Source of the DNA: Pseudomonas viridiflava
GTDB lineage: Bacteria > Pseudomonadota > Gammaproteobacteria > Pseudomonadales > Pseudomonadaceae
Length of the DNA stretch: 64,000 bases
NCBI RefSeq assembly: GCF_900573885.1
Contig: NZ_UPSE01000073.1
Span: 62,001-126,000, forward strand
Direction: 5' to 3'
In this document: positions 18,855 through 27,810 of the stretch, piece after piece
How positions within the stretch are numbered: position 1 is the stretch's first letter
Layout: every line of letters begins with the position of its first letter
The notes under the pieces: generated by a model
What the model was told of the DNA's origin: nothing
Seen by the model: the letters and a program-made list of their open reading frames with translations, nothing else
The model's database searches: none
Position numbers and translations under genes: made by a program

Positions 18855-19441
18855 CCTGGCAGGTGCTGCGTGCCGCTGACTACGCGCGCATGCCGTGGAA
18901 AAACGGCGCAGGCAGCACCCTGGAAATCGCCCGCGATGGCGACGGGCTCGACGCATTCGCCTGGCGCCTGTCCATCGCCGACGTCACCCAGGCGGGACCG
19001 TTCTCGGCGTTCACCGGCTACCAACGCATCATCACCGTGCTGGAAGGTGACGGCATGCAACTTGAAGTGGACGGCCAGCTGAGCCGCCCGCTACAGGCGT
19101 TCGATGCGTATGCGTTTTCCGGTGACAGTCACGTGCAGTGCAGCTTGCCTGGCGGGGCGATTCGCGATTTCAACCTGATCTACTCGGCTGAGCGGTGCAG
19201 CGCTCGCTTGCAGTGGATGGCTGCGGGGGAGAGCAGCGTGTTCACCTCGGCGGCGACGGTGCTGGTGTTCAGTGCCGGGGATGGGTTGCGCGTAGAGGTT
19301 GAAGGCAGGGAAGTGGAGTTGGGGCGCTACGATTGCTTGCAGGGCTCTGATGGTGAGCTGCAAACGCTGCGGTTTCGGGCTGACTATCCGTATTGCCTGG
19401 TGGAATGTTGGGCTTCGCTGCGCTCTGCCCAACCTACGTAA
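18851..19441 (+). CDS. hutD: HutD family protein
   Basis: A 196-residue cupin-type protein. In Pseudomonas, HutD is reported to moderate hut operon activity, possibly by limiting urocanate build-up; the biochemical role is unsettled. Family marks are MPWKNGAGSTLEIARD, WRLSIADVTQAGPFSAF and RDFNLIYS. It is translationally coupled to hutC. The last residues (WASLRSAQPT) are encoded inside a family A palindromic repeat that also provides the stop codon, so the C-terminus is probably not ancestral. The frame is open upstream to 18713, but that part lies within hutC. Confidence 0.92.
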   Translation: MTWQVLRAADYARMPWKNGAGSTLEIARDGDGLDAFAWRLSIADVTQAGPFSAFTGYQRIITVLEGDGMQLEVDGQLSRPLQAFDAYAFSGDSHVQCSLPGGAIRDFNLIYSAERCSARLQWMAAGESSVFTSAATVLVFSAGDGLRVEVEGREVELGRYDCLQGSDGELQTLRFRADYPYCLVECWASLRSAQPT

Positions 19442-19480
19442 TACGGGGCGTAGGTTGGGTTGAGCACAGCGAAGCCCAAC
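19407..19480. repeat. Family A palindromic repeat, complete
   Basis: The left arm GTTGGGCTTCGCTGCGCTC, then CCAACCTACG, faces CGTAGGTTGGGTTGAGC and GCGAAGCCCAAC around a short spacer. It could form a stem of about 30 bp. It lies between convergent hutD and hutH and overlaps the last 35 bases of hutD, including its stop codon. Confidence 0.9.
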
Positions 19481-19486
19481 GCGTGC

Positions 19487-21019
19487 TCAAACATACAACC
19501 GATCAAACGCCAGCCATTGCCCAAACACGCCGTTTTCCACCCACGCCCGTGCGGCGGCGATGTCGGGGGCGAAGTAGCGGTCTTCGTCGTAGTGCGGCAC
19601 TTCGCGGCGCACCATTTCCAATACTTCAACTAGCAGCGGCGAGGTTTTCAGCGGCGCGTGCAGGTCTACGCCCTGAGCGGCGCCGAGCAGTTCGATAGCC
19701 ACCACCGCGCTGCTGTTGCCGGCCATGTCGAGCAGGCGCCGAGCGGCAAAGGTGGCCATGGACACGTGGTCTTCCTGATTGGCCGAGGTCGGCAAGCTGT
19801 CGATGGACGCCGGGTGGCCGAGGGTTTTGTTCTCTGAGGCCAGCGCCGCAGCAGTGACCTGGGCGATCATGAAACCCGAGTTCAGGCCGCCTTCACGCAC
19901 CAGAAATGCCGGCAGGCCGGACATCGCCGGGTCCACCAGTTGCGCGATGCGTCGCTCCGATAACGCGCCGATTTCAGCAATCGCCAGGGCCAACACGTCG
20001 GAGGCCATGGCCACCGGTTCTGCGTGGAAGTTACCACCGGAGAGCACATCGCCATCGGCGCTAAATACCAGCGGGTTGTCGGAAACGGCGTTGGCTTCAC
20101 GCAGAAAAATATTCGCAGCAAAACGCATGTGATCCAGGCAGGCGCCCATCACTTGCGGCTGGCAGCGCAGGGAGTAGGGGTCTTGCACGCGGGTGCAGTC
20201 GGCATGAGATTCGCGAATCTCGCTGGTGCTGCCCAGCAGCTCGCGGTAGAACGCCGCCACATCAATCTGCCCGGCCTGGCCGCGCACCGCCTGAATGCGA
20301 GGGTCGAACGGCACGGCTGAGCCTTTCAGCGCCTCAACGCTCAGGCTGCCGGCGACGACGGCAGCACTGAACAATTTCTCGGTCGCAAACAAACCGCGCA
20401 ACGCCAGCGCCGTGGAAACCTGGGTACCGTTGATCAGCGCCAGGCCTTCTTTCGGGCCAAGCACCATCGGGGTCAGGCCGGCGAGGGCCAGGCCTTCGAC
20501 GGCGTCCATTTCGCGGCCGTTATGGCGCACGCGACCAACACCGATCAGCACCGCAGACATATGCGCCAGCGGCGCCAGGTCACCGGAAGCGCCGACCGAA
20601 CCTTGCGAAGGAATGCACGGGTACACCTTGGCGTTGTATAGCGCGGCGAGGGCCTGGATCACTTCCCAGCGAATGCCGGAAAAACCGCGCGCCAGTGAAC
20701 CCACTTTCAGCGCCATGATCAGACCGACGCTGGCGTCATCCAGCAGCGGCCCGGTGCCGGTGCAGTGCGACAACAACAGATTGCGCTGCAATTTCGCCAG
20801 CGATTCGGTGGGAATCGAGGTGCGCGCCAACAAGCCGAAGCCGGTGTTGATGCCGTACACCGTGCGCTTGTTGTCGATGATCTCCAGCACCGTGCGGTTG
20901 CTGGTGTCGACCACTGCTTTGGCGGCCGGATCGAGTTCGATCGGGCATTGCTGCTGATAAATCGCACGCAATTGGTCGAGGTTGAGTTGGCCGGGCTGTA
21001 GCAGCAGTGAATTCGACAT
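19487..21019 (-). CDS. hutH: Histidine ammonia-lyase HutH
   Basis: Splits L-histidine into trans-urocanate and ammonia, the first step of degradation. It has 510 residues, the usual length. The Ala144-Ser145-Gly146 triad in [16 protein letters not shown] forms the MIO electrophile. Other signatures are [19 protein letters not shown] and [10 protein letters not shown]. The ATG at 21019 matches the family; the frame is open to 21061. A HutC-type operator lies about 55 bases upstream. No hutU, hutG or hutI follows in this window. Confidence 0.96.
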   Translation of the reverse strand: MSNSLLLQPGQLNLDQLRAIYQQQCPIELDPAAKAVVDTSNRTVLEIIDNKRTVYGINTGFGLLARTSIPTESLAKLQRNLLLSHCTGTGPLLDDASVGLIMALKVGSLARGFSGIRWEVIQALAALYNAKVYPCIPSQGSVGASGDLAPLAHMSAVLIGVGRVRHNGREMDAVEGLALAGLTPMVLGPKEGLALINGTQVSTALALRGLFATEKLFSAAVVAGSLSVEALKGSAVPFDPRIQAVRGQAGQIDVAAFYRELLGSTSEIRESHADCTRVQDPYSLRCQPQVMGACLDHMRFAANIFLREANAVSDNPLVFSADGDVLSGGNFHAEPVAMASDVLALAIAEIGALSERRIAQLVDPAMSGLPAFLVREGGLNSGFMIAQVTAAALASENKTLGHPASIDSLPTSANQEDHVSMATFAARRLLDMAGNSSAVVAIELLGAAQGVDLHAPLKTSPLLVEVLEMVRREVPHYDEDRYFAPDIAAARAWVENGVFGQWLAFDRLYV

Positions 21020-21062
21020 GGGGAAAGGTCCTGAAAATGCCGGTAAAAAGATGACGAGCACC

Positions 21063-21083
21063 TATATACACTTGTATATACAG
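21063..21083. promoter_or_regulatory. Putative HutC operator upstream of hutH
   Basis: TATATACACTTGTATATACAG contains TTGTATATACA, identical to the core at 18016, plus a second half-site TATATACA just before it. Its position upstream of hutH fits repression by HutC. Confidence 0.75.
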
Positions 21084-21144
21084 GTTAGGCAAATTGCGCG
21101 TGAAGCTCTCGGCTTCCGCGTATTTACACAGTGCTCGCGGTAAA

Positions 21145-21170
21145 CCTCCGTCGTCCCGCGAACGCGGAGG
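21145..21170. repeat. Family B hairpin, decayed
   Basis: CCTCCGTCGTCCCGCG pairs through AACGCGGAGG to give a hairpin related to 16566 and 34886. The 300-base gap between hutH and wapO holds this, the operator above, and no gene. Confidence 0.55.
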
Positions 21171-21325
21171 TTGACGGCGAGTGGGTTAACCCGGGTTCCT
21201 GTGGAGCGCTACGCTCGCGCCCAGCCCAACGCCACGGCTATAATCCCCGGCTTTATCAGGCGACCTCCGGTCTGCCGTCCGACTTTTCGCGCAGATATGC
21301 ACTGCGTCGTTGCAAGAGGTTTCCC

Positions 21326-23083
21326 GTGGCATTGACGATTCTCGGCCTTTCCGGCGCCCTCAGTCATGATCCTTCCGCTGCGCTGTATATCGACGGCAAG
21401 CTGATCGCGGCCGCCGAAGAAGAGCGCTTCGTGCGCGACAAGCACGCCAAGAACCGCATGCCCTACGAGTCGGCCAAGTTCTGCCTGGAGCAGGCTGGCA
21501 TCAAGCCGTCGGACGTCGATGTGGTCGCGATTCCTTTCGCCCCTATCAGCATTTTCGGCAAAGCTCGCTGGCATTACGCCAAGCGCTACTGGTACGCGCC
21601 GGATCGCTCGCTTGACGCGATTCTGATGGGCAACCGCCGCTACAAGCGCTACCGCAACAAGATTGTCTGGTGCCTCGAGCAACTGGGCTTCGACCCGAAA
21701 AAAGTCAAAATCGAGCCGGTCGAGCACCACTTGGCCCACGCCTCCAGCGCCTACCACTGCTCGGGTTTCACCGAGAAGACCGCGATCATGGGCATCGACG
21801 GTAAAGGCGAGTACGCCACGACCTTTTTCGGTTATGGCGAGAACGGCAAGATCCACAAGATCAAAGAATTCTTCGACCCGGATTCGCTCGGCGGCCTGTA
21901 CGGCGCGATCACCGAATTCCTCGGCTTTGAAATGCTCGACGGCGAGTTCAAGGTCATGGGCATGGCGCCCTATGGCGACGCCAGCAAATACGATTTCTCG
22001 CGCCTGGCCAAATTCGAAAACGGCGAGCTGATCATCAACACCGAGTACGCCAACGTCATCGGCCTGCGTCGCTATAAAGAGAACGGCAAGGGCTTCTACT
22101 TTTCGCCCAAGCTGATCGAGTGGCTGGGGCCGAAACGCGAAGGCGACATCGCCGACGATCCGTACATTCATTACGCCGCCAGCATGCAAGCGCTGTTCGA
22201 AAAACTGGCGCTGCAGATGATGGATTACTACCTGGGCGACATCCTCAAGGAAACCGGCAAGATTGCCTTTGCCGGCGGCTGCGCGCTGAACGTCAAACTC
22301 AATCAGCGCATCATTGCCCGCCCGGAAGTCAAAGAACTGTTCGTGCAGCCGGCCTCCGGTGACGCCGGTACAGCCGTGGGCGCCGCTGCTTACATCTCGC
22401 ACAAGCGCGGTGTGCCGGTAGAGAAAATGGAACACGTCTACCTCGGCCCTTCGTATTCCAACGAAGACGTGATCGCCGCCTGCGCCCGTCACCCGAGCAA
22501 ACCGAAATTCAAACAGATCGAAAGCATGCCGCAGCGCATTGCTGAAATCATGGTGGCCGGCAATCCGGTGGCCTGGTTCCAGGGCCGCATGGAATTCGGT
22601 CCGCGTGCCCTTGGCGGCCGCTCGATCATCGGGTGCCCAAGCATTGCCGGCGTCGCCAACCGCATCAACGAGCAGATCAAGTTCCGCGAGCGCTGGCGCC
22701 CCTTCTGCCCGTCGATGCTCGATACCGTCGGCCCGCAGATGATCAAGGTCGATCACCCGGCGCCCTTCATGACCTTCACCTTTGAAGTGGCTGAAGAGTG
22801 GAAAACCCGTGTGCCGGAAGTGGTGCACGAAGACGGCACCTCCCGTGCCCAGGTGCTCAAGCGCGAATACAATCCGCGCTACTACGACATGATGAAGGCC
22901 CTGGAAGGCCTGACCGGCAACGGCGTGTCGTTGAACACCTCGCTGAACCGTCGGGGCGAACCGATGATCTGCTCGCCCACCGACGCGTTGAACATGTTCT
23001 TCGGTTCGGACCTGCAGTACCTGATCATGGAAGACATTCTGGTGATCAAGGAAGGCGCGGACGGGTATGACACGCTCAACTGA
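21326..23083 (+). CDS. wapO: LPS core carbamoyltransferase (NodU/CmcH family, WapO-like)
   Basis: Transfers a carbamoyl group, probably onto a core heptose as WapO does in Pseudomonas LPS. It has 585 residues from the GTG at 21326, with AGAGG seven bases upstream. The N-terminal Kae1-like half shows GLSGALSHDPSAAL, metal-binding EHHLAHASSAYH and GIDGKGEY. The C-terminal half has GRMEFGPRALGGRSI and the NTSLNRRGEPM segment typical of the family. It opens the LPS locus and overlaps the next gene by 17 bases. Confidence 0.9.
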   Translation: MALTILGLSGALSHDPSAALYIDGKLIAAAEEERFVRDKHAKNRMPYESAKFCLEQAGIKPSDVDVVAIPFAPISIFGKARWHYAKRYWYAPDRSLDAILMGNRRYKRYRNKIVWCLEQLGFDPKKVKIEPVEHHLAHASSAYHCSGFTEKTAIMGIDGKGEYATTFFGYGENGKIHKIKEFFDPDSLGGLYGAITEFLGFEMLDGEFKVMGMAPYGDASKYDFSRLAKFENGELIINTEYANVIGLRRYKENGKGFYFSPKLIEWLGPKREGDIADDPYIHYAASMQALFEKLALQMMDYYLGDILKETGKIAFAGGCALNVKLNQRIIARPEVKELFVQPASGDAGTAVGAAAYISHKRGVPVEKMEHVYLGPSYSNEDVIAACARHPSKPKFKQIESMPQRIAEIMVAGNPVAWFQGRMEFGPRALGGRSIIGCPSIAGVANRINEQIKFRERWRPFCPSMLDTVGPQMIKVDHPAPFMTFTFEVAEEWKTRVPEVVHEDGTSRAQVLKREYNPRYYDMMKALEGLTGNGVSLNTSLNRRGEPMICSPTDALNMFFGSDLQYLIMEDILVIKEGADGYDTLN

Positions 23084-24185
23084 ACTGCGCGTTCTGCAGT
23101 TCTGCCATGGTTATGACGGGCCGTTTCTCGACTGCGCCCGTCAGTACGCCAGCCTCTTTGATGGCACGCCTTATAAAGTCACCACCGTTTACCTGACCGG
23201 TGAGCCCAGCGCCGCCGTGGAGGCGGGCTCGGGTTCGGACGAGGTGATTTTTCTCGGCTACCACAGCGCCGAAGTGCGCGGTCTGAAGCTGTCGGCCATT
23301 CGCGATATCAAGCGCATTACCCGTGAACGCCAGTTCGCTTTCTGCATCGCGCACCGCTTCAAGCCGGTGTACGTCGCGCTGCTGGGCAGCAACTTGCCGG
23401 TTATCGGTGTGCACCACGCGTTTGGCGACTATCGCCGGCGCTCGCGCTTCATTTTCGCCAACTGGTTCAAGCGTCGCCTGAGCTTGCTCGGGGTGTCTGA
23501 CGCGGTGCGCGACGACATCCGCGAGAGCCTGCCGGGCTGGCCGGCCGAGCGCATCGAAACACTCTATAACCGAGTTGACCTGGCAGCCGTCCAGGGTGAG
23601 TTGCTCGGCCGCGAAGAGGCCCGCGAGTCACTGGGGCTGGCCCGCGACGCCTGGATTGTCGGCAACGTCGGCCGCCTGCACCCGGATAAAGACCAGACCA
23701 CGTTGCTCAGAGGGTTCGCCCAGGCCTTGCCGAATCTGCCGGCCAACAGCCTCTTGGTGATCATGGGCAGCGGCAAGCTGGAAACCCCGCTCAAGGCGCT
23801 GGCGCAAAAGCTGGGCGTGGCGGAGCAGGTGCGTTTTCTCGGCCAGGTTGCCCACGGCCGCCGCTACTTTCGGGCCTTTGATGTATTCGCCTTGAGTTCC
23901 GACCACGAGCCGTTCGGCATGGTCTTGCTCGAGGCCATGGCCGCTGATGTGCCGGTGATTTGCACCGACTGCGGCGGCGGCGCCGAAGTGGTGGCGGGCG
24001 TCGGGCTGCTGTTTCCCCTCGGCGATGCGGCCGAGCTGGCGCGCCAGTTACAACGTCAGGCCGCTGAGACCGGGCGCCTGCCCGAGTGCCGCGAACGCAT
24101 GGCCGCCCGGCTGCGCGAACGCTTCACCGACGAGGCCGTGCGCCAGCGCTTCTGGGCGTTGCCGATGATGGCCGGGAAACCATGA
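23067..24185 (+). CDS. wapH: GT4-family glycosyltransferase (WapH-like)
   Basis: A 372-residue retaining glycosyltransferase with a GT-B fold, presumed to add a hexose to the LPS outer core at the inner membrane. The C-terminal domain shows VGNVGRLHPDKDQTTLLRGF, GQVAHGRRYFRAFDVFALSS and the donor-binding EPFGMVLLEAMA. Position directly after the carbamoyltransferase matches WapH in P. aeruginosa. It overlaps both neighbours (17 bases upstream; ATGA downstream). Confidence 0.85.
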   Translation: MTRSTELRVLQFCHGYDGPFLDCARQYASLFDGTPYKVTTVYLTGEPSAAVEAGSGSDEVIFLGYHSAEVRGLKLSAIRDIKRITRERQFAFCIAHRFKPVYVALLGSNLPVIGVHHAFGDYRRRSRFIFANWFKRRLSLLGVSDAVRDDIRESLPGWPAERIETLYNRVDLAAVQGELLGREEARESLGLARDAWIVGNVGRLHPDKDQTTLLRGFAQALPNLPANSLLVIMGSGKLETPLKALAQKLGVAEQVRFLGQVAHGRRYFRAFDVFALSSDHEPFGMVLLEAMAADVPVICTDCGGGAEVVAGVGLLFPLGDAAELARQLQRQAAETGRLPECRERMAARLRERFTDEAVRQRFWALPMMAGKP

Positions 24186-25453
24186 CCGCACGCCACGCCG
24201 AAAGCCAATGGGCTGATCGCGCGCGGGCGCTGGATCGCTATCGCTGGCACCTGCTGCGCGAGCGTTACGGCGTGCTGGGCAGTGCCGTGCGTTTCGCCCG
24301 TGAGGCGCTGGGGGATCTGCGTTTTGGCTGGCGCGCCAGGCGTCGTCTGGCCGCACAGGTCGCGGCCGAGCCCTGCGATTTTCTGCTGCTGCAGTCGGCG
24401 CCGAAAGTGATCGCGTTTGCCCGCAAGAAAGCGTTTATCCAGGCCATTCGTGAGCGCGGCCATTCACTGCTCGAGACGGCGCTACAGAGCCCCCGCGTGA
24501 TCTGCCGCGAGCGCCTGTTGCAAGCGCCGCCGCAAGCGGTGCCGCTGCGCTATTTCGGGTATGCCGCGTATTCGCAATGGCTGGTCAGTCACCATCAGCC
24601 TGCGGTGTTGCTCAACGACCGCAACGGCAGCCTCTACTCGCCGTTTCTGCGTCTGGCCATGCACGGCCGTGGCCGGCCGCTGGTGCACCTGGCCCATGCC
24701 TCGACGGTGGAAAGCTCGCGGCGCCTGGGCATGAACGACTACGACTATTACCTGCTGTTCGGCCGCAGCTCGCTGGAAGCGCTGCAGGCCCGAACCTTGC
24801 GTTTCGGCGACTCGACGGCCGTGCTGGCCGGCTCGCATATGATCGACAGCGCCTACGACCTGCCGTTTGCCAACCCGCAGCAACAGCGCCTGCTGGTGCT
24901 TGGCGTCGGTCCGGACAAAGAGAAAGAACCCGGCTACCAGCGCACCTACGCCTTGCTGCGCGATTGGGCTGCGGCAAACACCGACTGGCAGGTGCTGATC
25001 AAGCGCCACCCGCGCAGTCAGGCCGGCTATTGGCAGTCCGTCGCAGGCGATCTGCCGAACGTGCAGTTGCTGGCCGCCGACTGCTCGTTGGCCGAGGCGC
25101 TGGGACAGGCTTCGGTGGTGGTCAACATCATGTCCAACGCGGTGATCGAGGCGGGGCTGGCCGGTCGTCCGGTGCTGTACGTCAACCTCAGCAACGACGG
25201 CGACATCTTCGCCCAGGAACGGTTTTTCGGGCCGCGTATCGAAACGCCCGCCGCGCTGCAGCAGGGCCTGGAGCGGACCGTCAGCGCCTACGACGAGCAC
25301 GTGGAAATCGCCCGCGCATTTGCCCTGTTTCACTTGTCCCATGGCTCGCAAGGGTTGGCGCAGAACGTGCGTGTCCTTGAGTGCCTGCTGCACGATCAGC
25401 CATTACCCGACGACATCGAACACGCCCCTTTGAATGGCACGGATCGACCATGA
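24182..25453 (+). CDS. Putative GT-B glycosyltransferase of LPS core, unassigned
   Basis: A 423-residue cytosolic protein. I do not recognise the exact family. The layout looks like a GT-B enzyme distantly resembling capsule or teichoic-acid type transferases: LVHLAHASTVESSRRLGMND in the first half, then VLGVGPDKEKEPGYQ, VLIKRHPRSQAGYW (the KRHP motif common near the donor site) and VVNIMSNAVIEAGLAGRPVLYV. There is no signal peptide or membrane segment. It overlaps both neighbours by ATGA, so it is made together with WapH and the next protein, which argues for a role in building the outer core. It is not a gene I know from the P. aeruginosa core cluster. Confidence 0.6.
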   Translation: MTARHAESQWADRARALDRYRWHLLRERYGVLGSAVRFAREALGDLRFGWRARRRLAAQVAAEPCDFLLLQSAPKVIAFARKKAFIQAIRERGHSLLETALQSPRVICRERLLQAPPQAVPLRYFGYAAYSQWLVSHHQPAVLLNDRNGSLYSPFLRLAMHGRGRPLVHLAHASTVESSRRLGMNDYDYYLLFGRSSLEALQARTLRFGDSTAVLAGSHMIDSAYDLPFANPQQQRLLVLGVGPDKEKEPGYQRTYALLRDWAAANTDWQVLIKRHPRSQAGYWQSVAGDLPNVQLLAADCSLAEALGQASVVVNIMSNAVIEAGLAGRPVLYVNLSNDGDIFAQERFFGPRIETPAALQQGLERTVSAYDEHVEIARAFALFHLSHGSQGLAQNVRVLECLLHDQPLPDDIEHAPLNGTDRP

Positions 25454-26559
25454 CCCACTTTCTTTTTTTCTCCCTGGCCAAGCACCAGAGCATTTATTTT
25501 CAGCGCCTGCTAAACGAGACCGAGCTCGATGGCAAAGTGGTGGTGCCAGGGCAAATGCCGTTGCCGCGTCCCTGGCAGTTGCCGGGCATCATTTCGCGCA
25601 TCGACTGGGCGCATCTGGTGGAAGAAAAATGCCAGGAGCGCCGGGTTAAAAACAAATACCAGGGCCCGCTGTACCGCGCCTTGCTGCGCCTGGAGCTGGC
25701 CTGGATTGCCCTGCGCGCCAACGCGTTGCTCAAGCGCGAGCAGCCGAAAAATCTGGTGATGTGGAACGGCTCGCACCGTTACTGCCAATTGCTGCTGGCC
25801 CTGAAACCGGCCGATTGCGGCACGTTCTTTTTCGAGAACGGCCTGCTGCCCGATACCACCACACTGGACGCCAAGGGCGTCAACTTCCGCAACTCCGTGC
25901 CGCGCGATCAAGCCTTCTACCTGAACTATCCCGAGCCCGACGCGGCCGATGGGCAGGGCGATGTGGTGCTGATTCCACGCAAGCCGCGGGTAAGTGATCT
26001 GGTGCCGGTCGAGTTGCCACCGCGCTATGTCTTTATCCCGTTTCAGGACGACCGCGATACCCAGGTGCGGCTGTTCTCGCCCTGGGTCGGCAATATGCGC
26101 GAGCTGTTCGCCCTGGGCGAACGGCTGGCGGCGGAAACCGGCATGACCGTGGTGTTCAAAGAGCATCCGTCGAGCCGCGAGGTGTATCCCGACCTGCATC
26201 AGCGCACCCATGAGCGCCTGCTGTTTGCCAATGGCAACGCCACCCAGCAGTTGATCGAGCAAAGCGAGTTCGTCATTACGCTGAACTCCACCGTGGGGCT
26301 GGAAAGCTTGCTGCTGGGCAAGCCGGTGCTGACTCTGGGGCAGGCATTTTTCAATATTCCCGGCGTGGTCATGCACGCCGACTCGGCCGATGAGTTGCTG
26401 GCAGCCGCCAGAAGCTTCCCCGACTGGCCGTTGGATGAGCGGGTGAAACGCAATTTTCTGCGCTATCTGGCGCACGACTATTGCATTAAAGGCAGTTGGC
26501 AAAACGCCGACGCTGCTCAATTGCAGCGGGTTGCACAGCGTATGTTGAACAAGGATTGA
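25450..26559 (+). CDS. Capsule-synthase-like glycosyltransferase (KpsS/Capsule_synth type)
   Basis: A 369-residue cytosolic protein. Segments FLFFSLAKHQSIYFQRLL, CGTFFFENGLLPDTTTLD, VVFKEHPSSREVYPDL and TLNSTVGLESLLLGKPVLTL resemble the Capsule_synth family, whose KpsC/KpsS members are beta-Kdo transferases. EHPSS and the NSTVGLE(S) motif probably bind the sugar nucleotide. It is coupled by ATGA to the previous gene and followed after 3 bases by waaL. The donor is inferred to be Kdo or a similar acid sugar only by family; it could use another sugar in the LPS core. Confidence 0.62.
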   Translation: MTHFLFFSLAKHQSIYFQRLLNETELDGKVVVPGQMPLPRPWQLPGIISRIDWAHLVEEKCQERRVKNKYQGPLYRALLRLELAWIALRANALLKREQPKNLVMWNGSHRYCQLLLALKPADCGTFFFENGLLPDTTTLDAKGVNFRNSVPRDQAFYLNYPEPDAADGQGDVVLIPRKPRVSDLVPVELPPRYVFIPFQDDRDTQVRLFSPWVGNMRELFALGERLAAETGMTVVFKEHPSSREVYPDLHQRTHERLLFANGNATQQLIEQSEFVITLNSTVGLESLLLGKPVLTLGQAFFNIPGVVMHADSADELLAAARSFPDWPLDERVKRNFLRYLAHDYCIKGSWQNADAAQLQRVAQRMLNKD

Positions 26560-26562
26560 TGG

Positions 26563-27729
26563 ATGAAAGGGAATGCTGTGCTCAATAAGGTTTCGTTGCC
26601 GATGTGGGCGTGTCTGGGATTAACGGCGCTGCTGTGCTTCGCCTGGTTGTTGCCGAGTAAGCACTATCACCAGGCGGTGATTGCGCTGTTGTGGCTGCCA
26701 GTTGTTCCGGCGCTGTTTCGTGCCGATTTTCGCGCCGCGTTGAAACAACCGGAGCTGGCACTGTTCGGCGTGTTTCTCGCCTGGACCTGGCTAGTGCTGG
26801 CCGTTAAAGGCAGCGACGAGCTGACCGGCGATATCAAGGTCACGTTTTACGTCACCCTCTCACTGTTCGGCATTGTGCTGGCTTCACAGGCGCGCATCCG
26901 CATCGAGACCTGGCTGTTCGCAGCCGCCGTGTTTGGCGGCCTGATGGCATTGGTTTCGGTGGTCAACTTCTATTGGCTGCGGCCGGAGAAGTACGAAGGC
27001 ATGCGCCTGATCGCACTGGGCGTTTGGGATACCGCAATCATGGCGGCCCACGCCATCGGCGTACTCGGGTTGTTCGCCCTGTTCCTGGCCAGAACCCAGC
27101 GCCTGGCGCCCTGGCATGCGCCGTTACTGGCCCTGTCGGCGCTGGGCTTTCTGTTGTTCCTCGGCCTTAACCAGACGCGCGGCGTATGGATTGCCCTGGG
27201 CCTGACCTTTGTGGTGATGGTGGTCGTGCTGCGGTCGCGCCGTGGCTACGCATTGATTGCTCTGGGCGTTATCGCAATCGCCGCAATCGCCGTGCTGTGC
27301 CCCGACGTGCTGACTCAGCGTGGCGCCTCGGCGCGTCCCACGCTGTGGGCAGGCGGCCTGAAGTTGATGCTGGATAACTGGGCGCTGGGTTACGGCTTCA
27401 ACGAATTCGGCATTTATGTGCCGGAGTTCGATCGCACCTTCAAACACCCGCACAACCTGTTCCTGAACATTGGTGCACGGGAAGGGGTGATCGGTCTTGC
27501 CCTGTACCTGACACTGTGGGGCTGCGTTGCCTGGCGCGCCTGGCTCAATCGTGCGCTGCCGCTTGGTCAGGCGGTGCTGGCGATATGGGTGTTCTCCACG
27601 GTGTCGTTGATGACCGATGGCATTGGCCTGTGGCTCAAGCCCAACGCCGACTGGTTAGTGACGTGGGTGCCGATCGCGCTGAGCCTGGTACTGGCCAGCC
27701 GAAAGTTGGGCGAAGCCAAAACAGTCTGA
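26563..27729 (+). CDS. waaL: O-antigen ligase family protein (WaaL-like)
   Basis: A 388-residue inner-membrane protein with about 10-11 hydrophobic helices. A central periplasmic loop contains KHPHNLFLNIGAREGVIG, the Wzy_C/WaaL signature with the essential His. NQTRGVWIAL holds a conserved Arg region. The family attaches O-antigen from undecaprenyl pyrophosphate onto the lipid A core. No O-antigen cluster is in the window. It follows the capsule-synthase-like gene with a 3-base gap. A Wzy polymerase is possible by sequence, but the core-locus context favours ligase. Confidence 0.82.
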   Translation: MKGNAVLNKVSLPMWACLGLTALLCFAWLLPSKHYHQAVIALLWLPVVPALFRADFRAALKQPELALFGVFLAWTWLVLAVKGSDELTGDIKVTFYVTLSLFGIVLASQARIRIETWLFAAAVFGGLMALVSVVNFYWLRPEKYEGMRLIALGVWDTAIMAAHAIGVLGLFALFLARTQRLAPWHAPLLALSALGFLLFLGLNQTRGVWIALGLTFVVMVVVLRSRRGYALIALGVIAIAAIAVLCPDVLTQRGASARPTLWAGGLKLMLDNWALGYGFNEFGIYVPEFDRTFKHPHNLFLNIGAREGVIGLALYLTLWGCVAWRAWLNRALPLGQAVLAIWVFSTVSLMTDGIGLWLKPNADWLVTWVPIALSLVLASRKLGEAKTV

Positions 27730-27810
27730 ACCCCTCGCTGTCACGTTTATCGAAAATCATAGGGAGTGGTGTCGATTCTCGACGCCTCCAAGAAAAGAGG
27801 GACGCCTTGG

